Source of the DNA: Streptomyces olivochromogenes
GTDB taxonomy: Bacteria > Actinomycetota > Actinomycetes > Streptomycetales > Streptomycetaceae
Direction: 5' to 3'
DNA length: 64,000 bases
Assembly: GCF_001514115.1 (NCBI RefSeq)
Contig: NZ_KQ948454.1
Location: forward strand, 124,001 to 188,000
The position numbers were made by a program, and so were the translations under genes. Numbering within the stretch: position 1 is the first letter of the stretch; each line of letters starts with the position of its first letter. Of the stretch, positions 8,134 to 16,036 are shown in pieces. Under the pieces are notes generated by a model. The model saw nothing but the letters and a program-made list of their open reading frames with translations. It did no database searches and was not told the DNA's origin.

Positions 8134-9701
8134 CGATCCCCACGTCCACGCCGACTCCGCGGTCGCCGACCGGCACCCACGCCGACGCCGACGCCCCCGG
8201 CAACCTCGCCACCCATCTCGCCGCGCTCGCCGAGCGGCGCGGCTGGGGCGACCGGATCGCCTTCCACCAGGGCCACCGGGCCTGGACGCACGCCGAGGTG
8301 CACGAGCTCGCGGGCCGCGCGGCCGGTGTGCTCCGCGGGCACGGCGTGGGCGCGGGCGACCGGGTGCTGCTCGCGCTGCCCGACGGCATCACCTGGGTGG
8401 CGGCCTTCCTCGCCACCGCCCGGCTCGGCGCTGTCGCGGTCCTGGTCAACCCCGAACTGCCCCCGGCCGACCACGCGTTCATGGCCGAGGACACCAGGCC
8501 CGTGCTCTGCGTGACCGGACCGGGCCTGGAGGACCGCTTCACCGACCGTGTGCGCCTCGGCGCCGATCAGCTGATGGCGCTCACCGCCGACGCCGAGCCG
8601 GCCGCCGCGCACCCGGTCGACGCGCACACCCCGCTCTACGTCCAGTACACCTCCGGCACCACGGGCCGGCCCAAGGGTGTCGTGCACTGTCACGGCGACC
8701 CGAAGACGTACTACGACCTCATCGGCCGGCGGCTGCTGCGGATCACCCCGGACGACGTCACCCTGTCGGTGTCGAAGCTGTACTTCGCGTACGGCTTCGG
8801 CAACGCCTTCGTCTTCCCGCTCTTCTCCGGCTCCTCCGCCGTCCTGGTGGACCGGCGTCCGAACCCGGCCGCCGTGGACGAGCTCGTCGCCCGGCACCGG
8901 GTCACCCTGCTCTACTCCGTGCCCTCCGCGTACGCCGCCCTCGTCGCCGACCGGGGCAGCGGCCACGCGACCTGCTTCGCCTCCGTACGCGCCGCCGTGT
9001 CGGCCGGGGAGGGCCTGCCCGAGGGACTCGAGAAGCAGGTCGCCGATCTGCTGGCCGCGCCGGTCCTGGAGCAGATCGGCTCCACCGAGGCCGGTCACGC
9101 GTTCTGCGCCAACAGCTTCGAGCACAACCACCCGGGCACGGTCGGGCGCCCGGTCCCCGGCTTCGAGGTGGAGCTGCGCGACGGCGCCGGTATGCCGGTG
9201 GAGGACGGCGCGGAGGGCGAACTCTGGGTGCGCGGGCCGACGCTGACGCCCGGCTATCTGAACCGGCCCGAGGAGACGGAACGCACCCTGGTCGGCGGCT
9301 GGCTGGCCACCCACGACCGGGCGCGCCGGGAGCCGGACGGCAGCTACCGGCACCTGGGACGCACCGACGACCTGGAGATGGTCGGCGGGATCACCATCTC
9401 CCCGCTGGAGGTGGAGGCCGTGCTGCGGGCCCACCCGGCGGTGAAGGAGGTCGCGGTCGCGGCCATGACCGACTGGCGCGGCTTCAGCCGGCTGCGGGCC
9501 TTCGTCGTCCCCGTCTCGCCCCTGCCGCCCGGCCTGTCCGCACTGTCCGGGCCGTCGGGTCTCGAGACCGAACTCGTGGGCCTGGCGCGCGAGCACCTCG
9601 CCGCGTTCAAGGTCCCCCGAGCCATCAGTTTCGTCCCGTCGCTGCCCCGCACCTCGACCGGAAAACTCCGCCGCCACCTCGTCCGCCAGGGCGCCTGGTG
9701 A
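8130..9701 (+). CDS. Benzoate-CoA-ligase-like acyl-adenylate ligase
   Basis: A 523-residue ANL-superfamily adenylating enzyme close to benzoate/4-hydroxybenzoate-CoA ligases. It has the P-loop YTSGTTGRPKGV at about residues 172-184, a KLYFAYGFGNAF segment typical of aryl-CoA ligases, QIGSTEAGH, the hinge region HLGRTDDLEMVGG, and the catalytic lysine in TSTGKLRR near the C-terminus. It likely activates an aromatic acid; beside pabAB, p-aminobenzoate or a hydroxylated derivative is the natural candidate. GTG 8130 overlaps the pabAB stop by 4 bp. No acyl-carrier protein or polyketide synthase is present, so a CoA thioester is more likely than a carrier-bound product. Confidence 0.85.
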   Translation: MTIPTSTPTPRSPTGTHADADAPGNLATHLAALAERRGWGDRIAFHQGHRAWTHAEVHELAGRAAGVLRGHGVGAGDRVLLALPDGITWVAAFLATARLGAVAVLVNPELPPADHAFMAEDTRPVLCVTGPGLEDRFTDRVRLGADQLMALTADAEPAAAHPVDAHTPLYVQYTSGTTGRPKGVVHCHGDPKTYYDLIGRRLLRITPDDVTLSVSKLYFAYGFGNAFVFPLFSGSSAVLVDRRPNPAAVDELVARHRVTLLYSVPSAYAALVADRGSGHATCFASVRAAVSAGEGLPEGLEKQVADLLAAPVLEQIGSTEAGHAFCANSFEHNHPGTVGRPVPGFEVELRDGAGMPVEDGAEGELWVRGPTLTPGYLNRPEETERTLVGGWLATHDRARREPDGSYRHLGRTDDLEMVGGITISPLEVEAVLRAHPAVKEVAVAAMTDWRGFSRLRAFVVPVSPLPPGLSALSGPSGLETELVGLAREHLAAFKVPRAISFVPSLPRTSTGKLRRHLVRQGAW

Positions 9702-9750
9702 CCACAGGCACAGCCACTGCCACTGCCACAGGACAGAAGGGAACGGGCAC

Positions 9751-11322
9751 ATGCGACAGCAGCAGCCCCTGCTCGCCGACCGCGGTTTCTACCTGGGTCC
9801 GATGTTCCGGCACGCGGCGGACCGCCACGGAGCCGTGTTCGTCACCCTGGACCGGCCGCTCGACGTCCGTCCCGGCCTCGGGGTCGACCTCAGCTATCCG
9901 GTGCTGGCCGAGGTGGTCGAGGAGCTCTCCGGACGACTGTGGGAGGCCGGGGTCCGGCCCTCGGAGGAGGTGGTCGTCCACAAGACGGACAACGTCGACA
10001 TCGTCCTGCTGACCTGCGCCGTCTCCCGTATCGGGGCCGTTCCCGTCCTCCTGTCGCCCGCGCTCGCGGGCCCGGTGGTGGGCCGGCTCCTCGAACGGCT
10101 CCACCGACCCTGGCTGATCACCGACAGAGCCAAGCTGGAAGGCCCGCTGGCGGACGTCGACCTCTCCACCCTCGTACGACGGACGCTCTCCGTGGACGAC
10201 GCGCCCGGGGCCGAACCCCTGGAGAAGTACGCCGGGGCGCAGACGCCTTCACCCGTCCGGCTGCATCCGCGCGAGCCCGCCCTGATCACCCACAGCTCGG
10301 GCACCACCGGCCTGCCCAAGCTCGCCGTGCACTGCGCGAACACCATGTGGAACCGGCTGGTCCCGCAGAAGGCGATGGGCTGGCCCACCCGCGGCGAGAC
10401 CGCCGCGCTGCACATGTCGTTCGTGCACTCGCGCTTCTGCCATCTGCTCGGCGTCCTGCTGCACTTCGGCAGCCCGCTCGTGCTCATCACCGACCCGGAC
10501 CCGGCCAGGGTGGGACCGCTGCTGACCCGGCACCGCCCCGGCATCGTCGAGACCCACCCCAACACCTTCGTGCTGTGGGAGGAGCTGGCCGACGCGCCCG
10601 GAGCACCGCTGTCCCGGGTCCGCTCGTACGGCTCCACGTTCGACGCGATCCATCCGCGCACCGTACGGCGGCTGCTGGACGCCTCGAAGCGGCGCACGCC
10701 CTGGCTGATCCAGCTGTACGGGCAGAGCGAGACGGGTCCGGTGGCCTTCCAGTGCTTCACCCGGCGCAGCGCCGCCCGCGCGGACGGGCGCCGGGTCGGG
10801 ATCGGGATCCCCGGCTTCACCCGGGTCCGGGTCACGGACGACTCCGGCGGGCGGGCCAGGCCCGGCACGCCCGGCCGCATCGAGGCCCGCACCCGGGGGC
10901 GGATCCTCACCTATCTCGGCGCCCGGGAGCAGTACCTGCGCCAGCTGGACGGCGGCGGCTGGTGGCAGATGGGCGACATGGGGTACCAGGGCCGGCTGGG
11001 CGGGCTGTATCTGATCGACCGTGAGATCGATCGGATCGACTCGGTGCACAGCAGTCTGGAGGTCGAGGACGCCCTGATGGACCGGCTGGAGGAGCTGCGT
11101 GAGGTGGTCATCGTGCCCGGCGCGGACCGGGAACCGGTGCCGGTGGTGTGCGTACGGGGCGAACAGCCGCTGGACCCGGCGCGCTGGCGGGAGGCCACGG
11201 CCGATCTGCCGCCCCTGGCCGAGCCCCGGCAGTGGCGCTTCGAGGAGCTGCCGATGACCGCGACCTGGAAGGTGAAGCGGGTGGAGATCACCCGCATGCT
11301 GGCCGAGGGCGCGCGCACATGA
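9751..11322 (+). CDS. Second acyl-adenylate ligase (ANL superfamily)
   Basis: A 523-residue ANL enzyme clearly divergent from its neighbour. The P-loop is SSGTTGLPKLAV (about residues 180-191), followed by YGQSETGP (about 322-329), a LIDREIDRID hinge region and a terminal TATWKVKR whose lysine fits the catalytic A10 position. The aryl-binding segments differ from those of the first ligase, so it probably activates another acid, or makes an acyl adenylate for direct amide or ester formation. The ATG is 49 bp after the first ligase stop, and the end overlaps the monooxygenase start as ATGA. The substrate cannot be read from sequence. Confidence 0.82.
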   Translation: MRQQQPLLADRGFYLGPMFRHAADRHGAVFVTLDRPLDVRPGLGVDLSYPVLAEVVEELSGRLWEAGVRPSEEVVVHKTDNVDIVLLTCAVSRIGAVPVLLSPALAGPVVGRLLERLHRPWLITDRAKLEGPLADVDLSTLVRRTLSVDDAPGAEPLEKYAGAQTPSPVRLHPREPALITHSSGTTGLPKLAVHCANTMWNRLVPQKAMGWPTRGETAALHMSFVHSRFCHLLGVLLHFGSPLVLITDPDPARVGPLLTRHRPGIVETHPNTFVLWEELADAPGAPLSRVRSYGSTFDAIHPRTVRRLLDASKRRTPWLIQLYGQSETGPVAFQCFTRRSAARADGRRVGIGIPGFTRVRVTDDSGGRARPGTPGRIEARTRGRILTYLGAREQYLRQLDGGGWWQMGDMGYQGRLGGLYLIDREIDRIDSVHSSLEVEDALMDRLEELREVVIVPGADREPVPVVCVRGEQPLDPARWREATADLPPLAEPRQWRFEELPMTATWKVKRVEITRMLAEGART

Positions 11323-12518
11323 GCGGCGCCCCCGGCCGACCGGCCCTCGTGGTGGGTGCCGGGCCCGTCGGGCTGTCGGCGGCGCTCGCGCTGCGGGCGC
11401 ACGGGCTGCCGGTCGTGCTCCTGGAGGCGGACCCCGAGGAGCGCGAACGCCCGGGCAGCCGGGCTCTGTTCGTGCACCGGGAGACCCTGCGGCTGCTCGA
11501 CGGGATGCGCCCGGGGCTGGCCGCCGAGATCACGGCGTACGGGCGCACCTGGCACACCCGACGGACCCTGTACCGGGGCCGCGAGGTGTACGCCCGCACC
11601 TTCCCGCCACCGTCCACGCCCGGCCTGCCGCCCTTCACCAGCCTGCGTCAGGTGGACACCGAGCGTTTCCTGCGCACCGCGTGCGAGGCGGCCGGAGTGG
11701 AGTTCGCGTGGGGGGCGCGGGTGACGGGGGTGCGCGTCGCACCGACGGAGGTCGTGCTCACGGGCGAGGACGGCCGCGTCTGGACCGGCACGCACGCCGT
11801 CGCCGCCGACGGGGCGCGCTCGGCGGTCCGGGGCGAGCTGGGCATCCCGATGGAGGGGACGCGCGCGGACGGCTTCCACGTCGTCGTGGACGTCGCCGAC
11901 CTGCCGGGCGCCGAGCTGCCGTTGGAACGGGTCTTCCACTACGAGCACCCGGGGGTGGGCGGCCGCAGTGTGATGCGGGTGCCGTTCACCGGGGGCTTCC
12001 AGGTCGACCTGCAGTGCCGGGACGACGACACGCAGGAGACGTACGGGACCGAGGAGGCCGTACGGGAATGGCTGCCCGCGGTGGTGGGCGACGGGTACGC
12101 CGAGCGGATCCTGTGGGTGTCGACGTACCGTTTCCTGCGCAAGGTCGCCGCCTCGTTCAGCGACCCGCGCCGGCGGGTGCTGCTCGTCGGCGAGGCCGCT
12201 CACCTCTTCCCGCCGTTCGGCGCGCGCGGGATGAACAGCGGGATCGCGGACGCGGCGGCCGCCGCGCGGGCGATCGCCGACGGGACGGCCGCCGCTGTCG
12301 CCGGGTTCGCCGAGGTCCGGCGGGCCGCGGCCCTGTTCAACAGCGCCGCCGCCGGCAGCGCGCTGGACCATCTGCGACCGCACCGCCGGATCGTCCGCGT
12401 CAAACAGCGGGCGGCGGCGGCGCTCGCGCCCGTGCTGCCGTGGTGCGGTTCCTGGCTGGAGCACGCGCCGTACGGGCCACGGAACGGTTCGCCCGCTGTC
12501 GCGGGCCGCAAGTACTGA
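11319..12518 (+). CDS. FAD-dependent aromatic monooxygenase (PHBH fold)
   Basis: A 399-residue group A flavoprotein hydroxylase. The N-terminal dinucleotide fold is VVGAGPVGLSAALAL (about residues 8-22), the middle motif is AADGARSAVR (about 160), and the second FAD motif reads VGEAAHLFPPFGARGMNSG (about 290-310), with Glu replacing the usual Asp of GDAAH. Such enzymes hydroxylate, sometimes with decarboxylation, activated aromatic acids using NAD(P)H and O2. Ring or ipso hydroxylation of p-aminobenzoate is the simplest hypothesis from context. It overlaps the upstream ligase by 4 bp (ATGA) and the aminotransferase follows after 18 bp. Confidence 0.86.
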   Translation: MSGAPGRPALVVGAGPVGLSAALALRAHGLPVVLLEADPEERERPGSRALFVHRETLRLLDGMRPGLAAEITAYGRTWHTRRTLYRGREVYARTFPPPSTPGLPPFTSLRQVDTERFLRTACEAAGVEFAWGARVTGVRVAPTEVVLTGEDGRVWTGTHAVAADGARSAVRGELGIPMEGTRADGFHVVVDVADLPGAELPLERVFHYEHPGVGGRSVMRVPFTGGFQVDLQCRDDDTQETYGTEEAVREWLPAVVGDGYAERILWVSTYRFLRKVAASFSDPRRRVLLVGEAAHLFPPFGARGMNSGIADAAAAARAIADGTAAAVAGFAEVRRAAALFNSAAAGSALDHLRPHRRIVRVKQRAAAALAPVLPWCGSWLEHAPYGPRNGSPAVAGRKY

Positions 12519-12536
12519 CACCGAGAGGGGTACGCA

Positions 12537-13343
12537 GTGACACAACCGGCCATCGCGGAGGAGCTGTTGGCGTGGTCGCCCGACCGTGGGCTGACCTCCG
12601 GTCCGGCCCCCGGTACGTTGCCGGGCGGGCGGCTGCTCGTCGCGGACTCGTGGCTGCTGCGCGAGGGCCGGATGCGCGGCTTCGACCGGCACCGGGAACG
12701 CTTCCTGCGGGCCTGCGGCGACTGCGGCGGCCCACCGCTGGACCGGCTCGTCGCGTTCTGGCGGGACATGACCGCCGCGCTGCCGCGCACCGGGGAGTGG
12801 TTCCCCCGGGTCGAACTCGCGTCGGGCTCCATGGAGTTGCGACTGCTGCTGCGGCACGCGCCGCCGCTCGGCACGGGCGTACGGGTCTGGGCGGCGGGGC
12901 AGAGCGATCCACGGACCGTCCCCCGCCGCAAGGGGCCCGACCTTGACACCCTGGCCCGGGTGAGGCGGCGGGCGTCCGGGGAGGGCGCGGAAGAAGCGGT
13001 GCTGATCGCCTCCTCCGGTGTGGTGCTCGAGGCGGCCACGGCCAGCGTGCTGTGGTGGGAGGACGACACCCTGTGCCTGCCCTCGCCGCAGCTGCCCGTC
13101 CTGGCCGGAGTGACGGCCGGCCTCATCCAGGAGCGGGCCCACCGGTCCGGGATCCGTGTCGCCCACCGCGAACGGACCGTGGCCGAGCTCGACGGCCGTG
13201 AGGTGTGGCTCGTGAACGCGCTGCACGGGATCCGGCCGGTGACCGCCTGGACGGCGCGCCCGATGAGCCCGGCGCCGGCGGTACGCGCCCCGGAATGGCG
13301 GAATTGGCTGGACGACATCATGGAGCCGCTGCCGGTCGACTGA
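12537..13343 (+). CDS. pabC: Class IV aminotransferase, probable ADC lyase (PabC-like)
   Basis: A 268-residue fold-type IV PLP enzyme. The lysine in VPRRKGPDLD (about residues 121-130) is the probable Schiff-base residue, and SSGVVLEAATASV matches the cofactor-side glutamate motif of aminodeoxychorismate lyases and branched-chain aminotransferases. With PabAB in the same operon, cleavage of aminodeoxychorismate to p-aminobenzoate and pyruvate is the best assignment. The N-terminus is somewhat divergent from folate PabC. GTG 12537 has GAGAGGGG upstream. This is the last gene before the terminator, so the whole pathway from chorismate is in one operon. Confidence 0.8.
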   Translation: MTQPAIAEELLAWSPDRGLTSGPAPGTLPGGRLLVADSWLLREGRMRGFDRHRERFLRACGDCGGPPLDRLVAFWRDMTAALPRTGEWFPRVELASGSMELRLLLRHAPPLGTGVRVWAAGQSDPRTVPRRKGPDLDTLARVRRRASGEGAEEAVLIASSGVVLEAATASVLWWEDDTLCLPSPQLPVLAGVTAGLIQERAHRSGIRVAHRERTVAELDGREVWLVNALHGIRPVTAWTARPMSPAPAVRAPEWRNWLDDIMEPLPVD

Positions 13344-13386
13344 ATTCCGGAGTCGACTGGATTTCGTACGGAATCACCGGAAAAAA

Positions 13387-13419
13387 AGCGCCGGGCCGAA
13401 TAGAATTCGACCCGGCGCT
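13387..13419. terminator. Strong bidirectional terminator closing the cluster
   Basis: AGCGCCGGG pairs with CCCGGCGCT, and inside it CGAAT pairs with ATTCG across an AGA loop, giving a nearly continuous 14-bp stem. An A-run precedes it (T-run for the leftward transcript). It lies between convergent pabC and the AhpD-like gene. Confidence 0.9.
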
Positions 13420-13436
13420 GCTTCTCGTACCCTAAT

Positions 13437-13928
13437 TCAGCTTTTCCTCTGGACGGGCTGATAGGCGCCCGGAACCATACGGGTCGCGATCGCGATCCGG
13501 TTGTACGCGTTGATGACGGTGGCCGCCCAGATCAGCGCCGCGAGCTGGGCCTCGTCGAAGACCTCCGCCGCCTCGGCATAGACCTCGTCCGGCACATGTC
13601 CGTCGTGGACCAGCGTCACGGCCTCGGTCAACGCCAGTGCGGCACGCTCCCGTTCGGTGAAGAACGGGGTCTCCCGCCAGGCGTTCAGGGCGTAGATCCG
13701 CTGCTCGGTCTCGCCCCCGGCGCGGGCGTCCTTGGTGTGCATGTCGAGGCAGAACGCGCAGCCGTTGAGCTGCGAGGCGCGAATCCTGATCAGCTCCAGG
13801 AGTTCCGGTTCGACCTTGGCGTCCTGGGCCGCGGAAACGGCGGCGCCGTGCAGGGCGCCCATGGCGCCGGACACCTCGGGGGTAATTTTCTTCAGGGCCA
13901 CACGGGACAGGGATTCACTATTACTCAT
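13437..13928 (-). CDS. AhpD/CMD-family protein (copy 1)
   Basis: A 163-residue carboxymuconolactone-decarboxylase/AhpD-like protein. The redox motif is Cys57-x-x-Cys60-x3-His64 (CAFCLDMHT), as in peroxidase-type members. Such proteins use the CxxC pair for peroxide or alkylhydroperoxide reduction. The start overlaps the last 8 bp of the MocR gene, so it is translationally coupled to it. It is clearly paralogous to the gene at 15456, sharing the MHTKDA block and the EAVTL..DG.VPDEVY block. No respiratory or lipoamide partner is encoded nearby. Confidence 0.85.
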   Translation of the reverse strand: MSNSESLSRVALKKITPEVSGAMGALHGAAVSAAQDAKVEPELLELIRIRASQLNGCAFCLDMHTKDARAGGETEQRIYALNAWRETPFFTERERAALALTEAVTLVHDGHVPDEVYAEAAEVFDEAQLAALIWAATVINAYNRIAIATRMVPGAYQPVQRKS

Positions 13929-15408
13929 GACGCGACTCTATTCCACGAAAAAGACCGCCGCCTCCCTCATCGTGGAAAGCACCGTTGAAAGGCAGTGCCG
14001 CGCACAATGCGTCCAGCGCCCCCGACCACCCGTGGTCCGGCGGTGTCCCGTACCCCACCACCAGCGCGTCGGTCCGCTCGGCGGGCGACTCCGGGTGGCG
14101 GTAGCGGTCGAGCCCGTGCACCGCGAGCCCCTGCCAGGCCGCCGCCCGCAGCGTCTCCTGCTCGGTGCCGGGCGGCAGGCGCAGCACCACGTGCAGGCCC
14201 GCCGCGATGCCCGTGGCCCGGACCCCGGGGGCCTGTCCGGCGAGCCGCGCCACCAGGGCGTCCCGGCGACGCCGGTAACGCAGCCGGGACGCGCGGATGT
14301 GGCGGTCGTAGGCGCCCGACGTGATGAACTCCGCCAGGGTGAGCTGGTCCAGCACCCCGCACGACCAGTCCACCCCGCCCTTCGCCGCGATCACCTCCGG
14401 GGCGAGCGACGGCGGCAGCACCAGCCAGCCCAGCCGCAGCCCGGGGGCCAGGGACTTGCTGGCCGTGCCCAGATGGACCACGTGGTCGGGGTCGAGGCCC
14501 TGGAGGGCGCCGACCGGCTGGCGGTCGTAGCGGAACTCCCCGTCGTAGTCGTCCTCCAGGATCAGACCATCGCCGCGCCGCGCCCAGTCCACCACCTGCG
14601 CCCGCCGGTCGGGGTGCAGTGGTACGCCCATCGGGAACTGGTGGGCGGGGGTCATCAGCACCGCCCGTACGCCTCCCGGCGCGCCCCCGCCCCGCGGGCC
14701 GGCCGTCAACTCCTCCGTACGCGTGCCGAGTTCGTCGAATCCGAGCGGCACCGTCCGCAGCCCGGCCCGCTCCAGCAGCCGCCAGTGGACGTCGAGCCCG
14801 TAGGACTCCACGGCCACCGAGTTCAGTCCCCGCCCGCGCAGCACCTGGCCGAGCAGCATCAGGCCGTGCACGAAGCCGGAGCAGATGACGATGTGCTCCG
14901 GGTCCGTGCGGACGCCCCGGGCGCGGGCCAGATAGCCGGCCAGGGCGGTGCGCAGTTCCACCCGGCCGCGCGGGTCGCCGTAGTCGAGGGCCTCGTGCGG
15001 GGCGACGGTCAGGGCGCGGCGGGAGGCCTTCAGCCAGGCCGCGCGGGGGAAGGAGGACAGGTCGGGGGTGCCGGGGACCAGGTCGTACGCCGGGCGGGCG
15101 TGGGTCCGGCGGCCGGGTGCGGAGGTGGTGGAGGGGGCCTGCACCGGGCGGCGTGCGACGCTCGTGCCCGAACCCTGGCGGGCGGTGAGCCAGCCCTCCG
15201 CCACCAGGTCCGCGTACGCCTCCGCGACCGTGTTGCGGGCGATGCCCAGGTCGGCGGCGAGGGAGCGGGAGGAGGGCAGCCGGGTGCCGGGCGCGAGGCG
15301 GCCGCTGCGGACCGCCTCGCGGAGGGCTTCCGTCAGACCTCTGCGGACACCGGGTCCGGTCGGCTCGACGTGGAGGTCGACCCCGAAAGTGGCCCAAGAT
15401 TTCGCCAT
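13921..15408 (-). CDS. MocR-type GntR/aminotransferase regulator
   Basis: A 495-residue regulator. Residues about 10-80 form a GntR winged helix (LPSSRSLAADLGIARNTVAEAY), and the rest is a fold-type I aminotransferase-like domain with a PLP lysine in TASKSLAPG (about residue 316). MocR proteins sense PLP or amine ligands and usually control a neighbouring gene. The -10 TATGGT at 15417-15422 (minus strand) lies 8 bp from the ATG, so the mRNA may be leaderless. A palindrome, ATGGACCAT (15413-15421), covers this promoter and could be an autoregulatory operator. It shares a 47-bp promoter gap with the divergent CMD gene and overlaps the downstream one, so it probably controls both. Confidence 0.86.
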   Translation of the reverse strand: MAKSWATFGVDLHVEPTGPGVRRGLTEALREAVRSGRLAPGTRLPSSRSLAADLGIARNTVAEAYADLVAEGWLTARQGSGTSVARRPVQAPSTTSAPGRRTHARPAYDLVPGTPDLSSFPRAAWLKASRRALTVAPHEALDYGDPRGRVELRTALAGYLARARGVRTDPEHIVICSGFVHGLMLLGQVLRGRGLNSVAVESYGLDVHWRLLERAGLRTVPLGFDELGTRTEELTAGPRGGGAPGGVRAVLMTPAHQFPMGVPLHPDRRAQVVDWARRGDGLILEDDYDGEFRYDRQPVGALQGLDPDHVVHLGTASKSLAPGLRLGWLVLPPSLAPEVIAAKGGVDWSCGVLDQLTLAEFITSGAYDRHIRASRLRYRRRRDALVARLAGQAPGVRATGIAAGLHVVLRLPPGTEQETLRAAAWQGLAVHGLDRYRHPESPAERTDALVVGYGTPPDHGWSGALDALCAALPFNGAFHDEGGGGLFRGIESRHE

Positions 15409-15455
15409 GTAAATGGACCATACTCCTGGGCTGCTTCGCTCGTAGGGTCGAGAAC
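15409..15455. promoter_or_regulatory. Divergent MocR/CMD promoter with palindrome
   Basis: The 47-bp gap contains back-to-back -10 boxes: TATGGT (minus, 15422-15417) for the regulator and TAGGGT (plus, 15443-15448) for the CMD gene, each 7-8 bp from its start codon. CCAT-N4-ATGGACCAT at 15405-15421 offers a repeated and inverted CCAT/ATGG element suited to dimer binding. Confidence 0.55.
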
Positions 15456-15992
15456 ATGACGACGAACGACGCCACCACCGAGACGACCGCCACGACCGAC
15501 ACCACGGCCGCCACCGAGTACGTCCCCGAGCACAGCCCCCGCCTGCACTGGGCCAAACACGCCCCCGAGGTCTACAAGGCCATGCTGCGGCTGGAGACGG
15601 CCGCGCAGCAGGGGCTGGAGCCGAAGCTGCGCGAGCTGGTGAAGATCCGTGCCTCGCAGCTCAACCACTGCGCGTTCTGCCTCGACATGCACACCAAGGA
15701 CGCGCTGGCCGCCGGGGAGAGCGTGCAGCGGATCATCCAGCTCAGCGCCTGGGAGGAGTCGAAGCACTTCTACACGGAGAAGGAACTCGCGGCGATCGAG
15801 CTGACCGAGGCCGTCACCGTCCTCACCGACGGATTCGTACCGGACGAGGTGTACGAGAAGGCGGCTCAGCACTTCGAGGAGGCCGAGCTGGCGCAGCTGA
15901 TCGCCGCGATCACGGTGATCAACGCGTGGAACCGCTTCGGCGTGAGCACGCGGATGGTCCCGGGCCACTACGAGGCGGGCCGGCACCAGTGA
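15456..15992 (+). CDS. AhpD/CMD-family protein (copy 2)
   Basis: A 178-residue paralogue of the protein at 13437 with Cys72-x-x-Cys75-x3-His79 (CAFCLDMHT). It differs by a Thr-rich N-terminal extension of about 22 residues (ATTETTATTDTTAAT). It is transcribed away from the MocR gene from a promoter whose -10 is 7 bp from the ATG, so a leaderless transcript is likely. The function is presumably peroxide-linked redox chemistry; the substrate is unknown. Confidence 0.85.
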   Translation: MTTNDATTETTATTDTTAATEYVPEHSPRLHWAKHAPEVYKAMLRLETAAQQGLEPKLRELVKIRASQLNHCAFCLDMHTKDALAAGESVQRIIQLSAWEESKHFYTEKELAAIELTEAVTVLTDGFVPDEVYEKAAQHFEEAELAQLIAAITVINAWNRFGVSTRMVPGHYEAGRHQ

Positions 15993-16036
15993 CGGAGGGC
16001 TTCGCGCCGGGCGGGGTGTACGCGCGGTAGCCGGGG

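Noticed and set aside
4304..16000. PKS or NRPS modules belonging to the aminobenzoate locus
   Set aside because: No ketosynthase, condensation, carrier or thioesterase motif is present in any reading frame examined.
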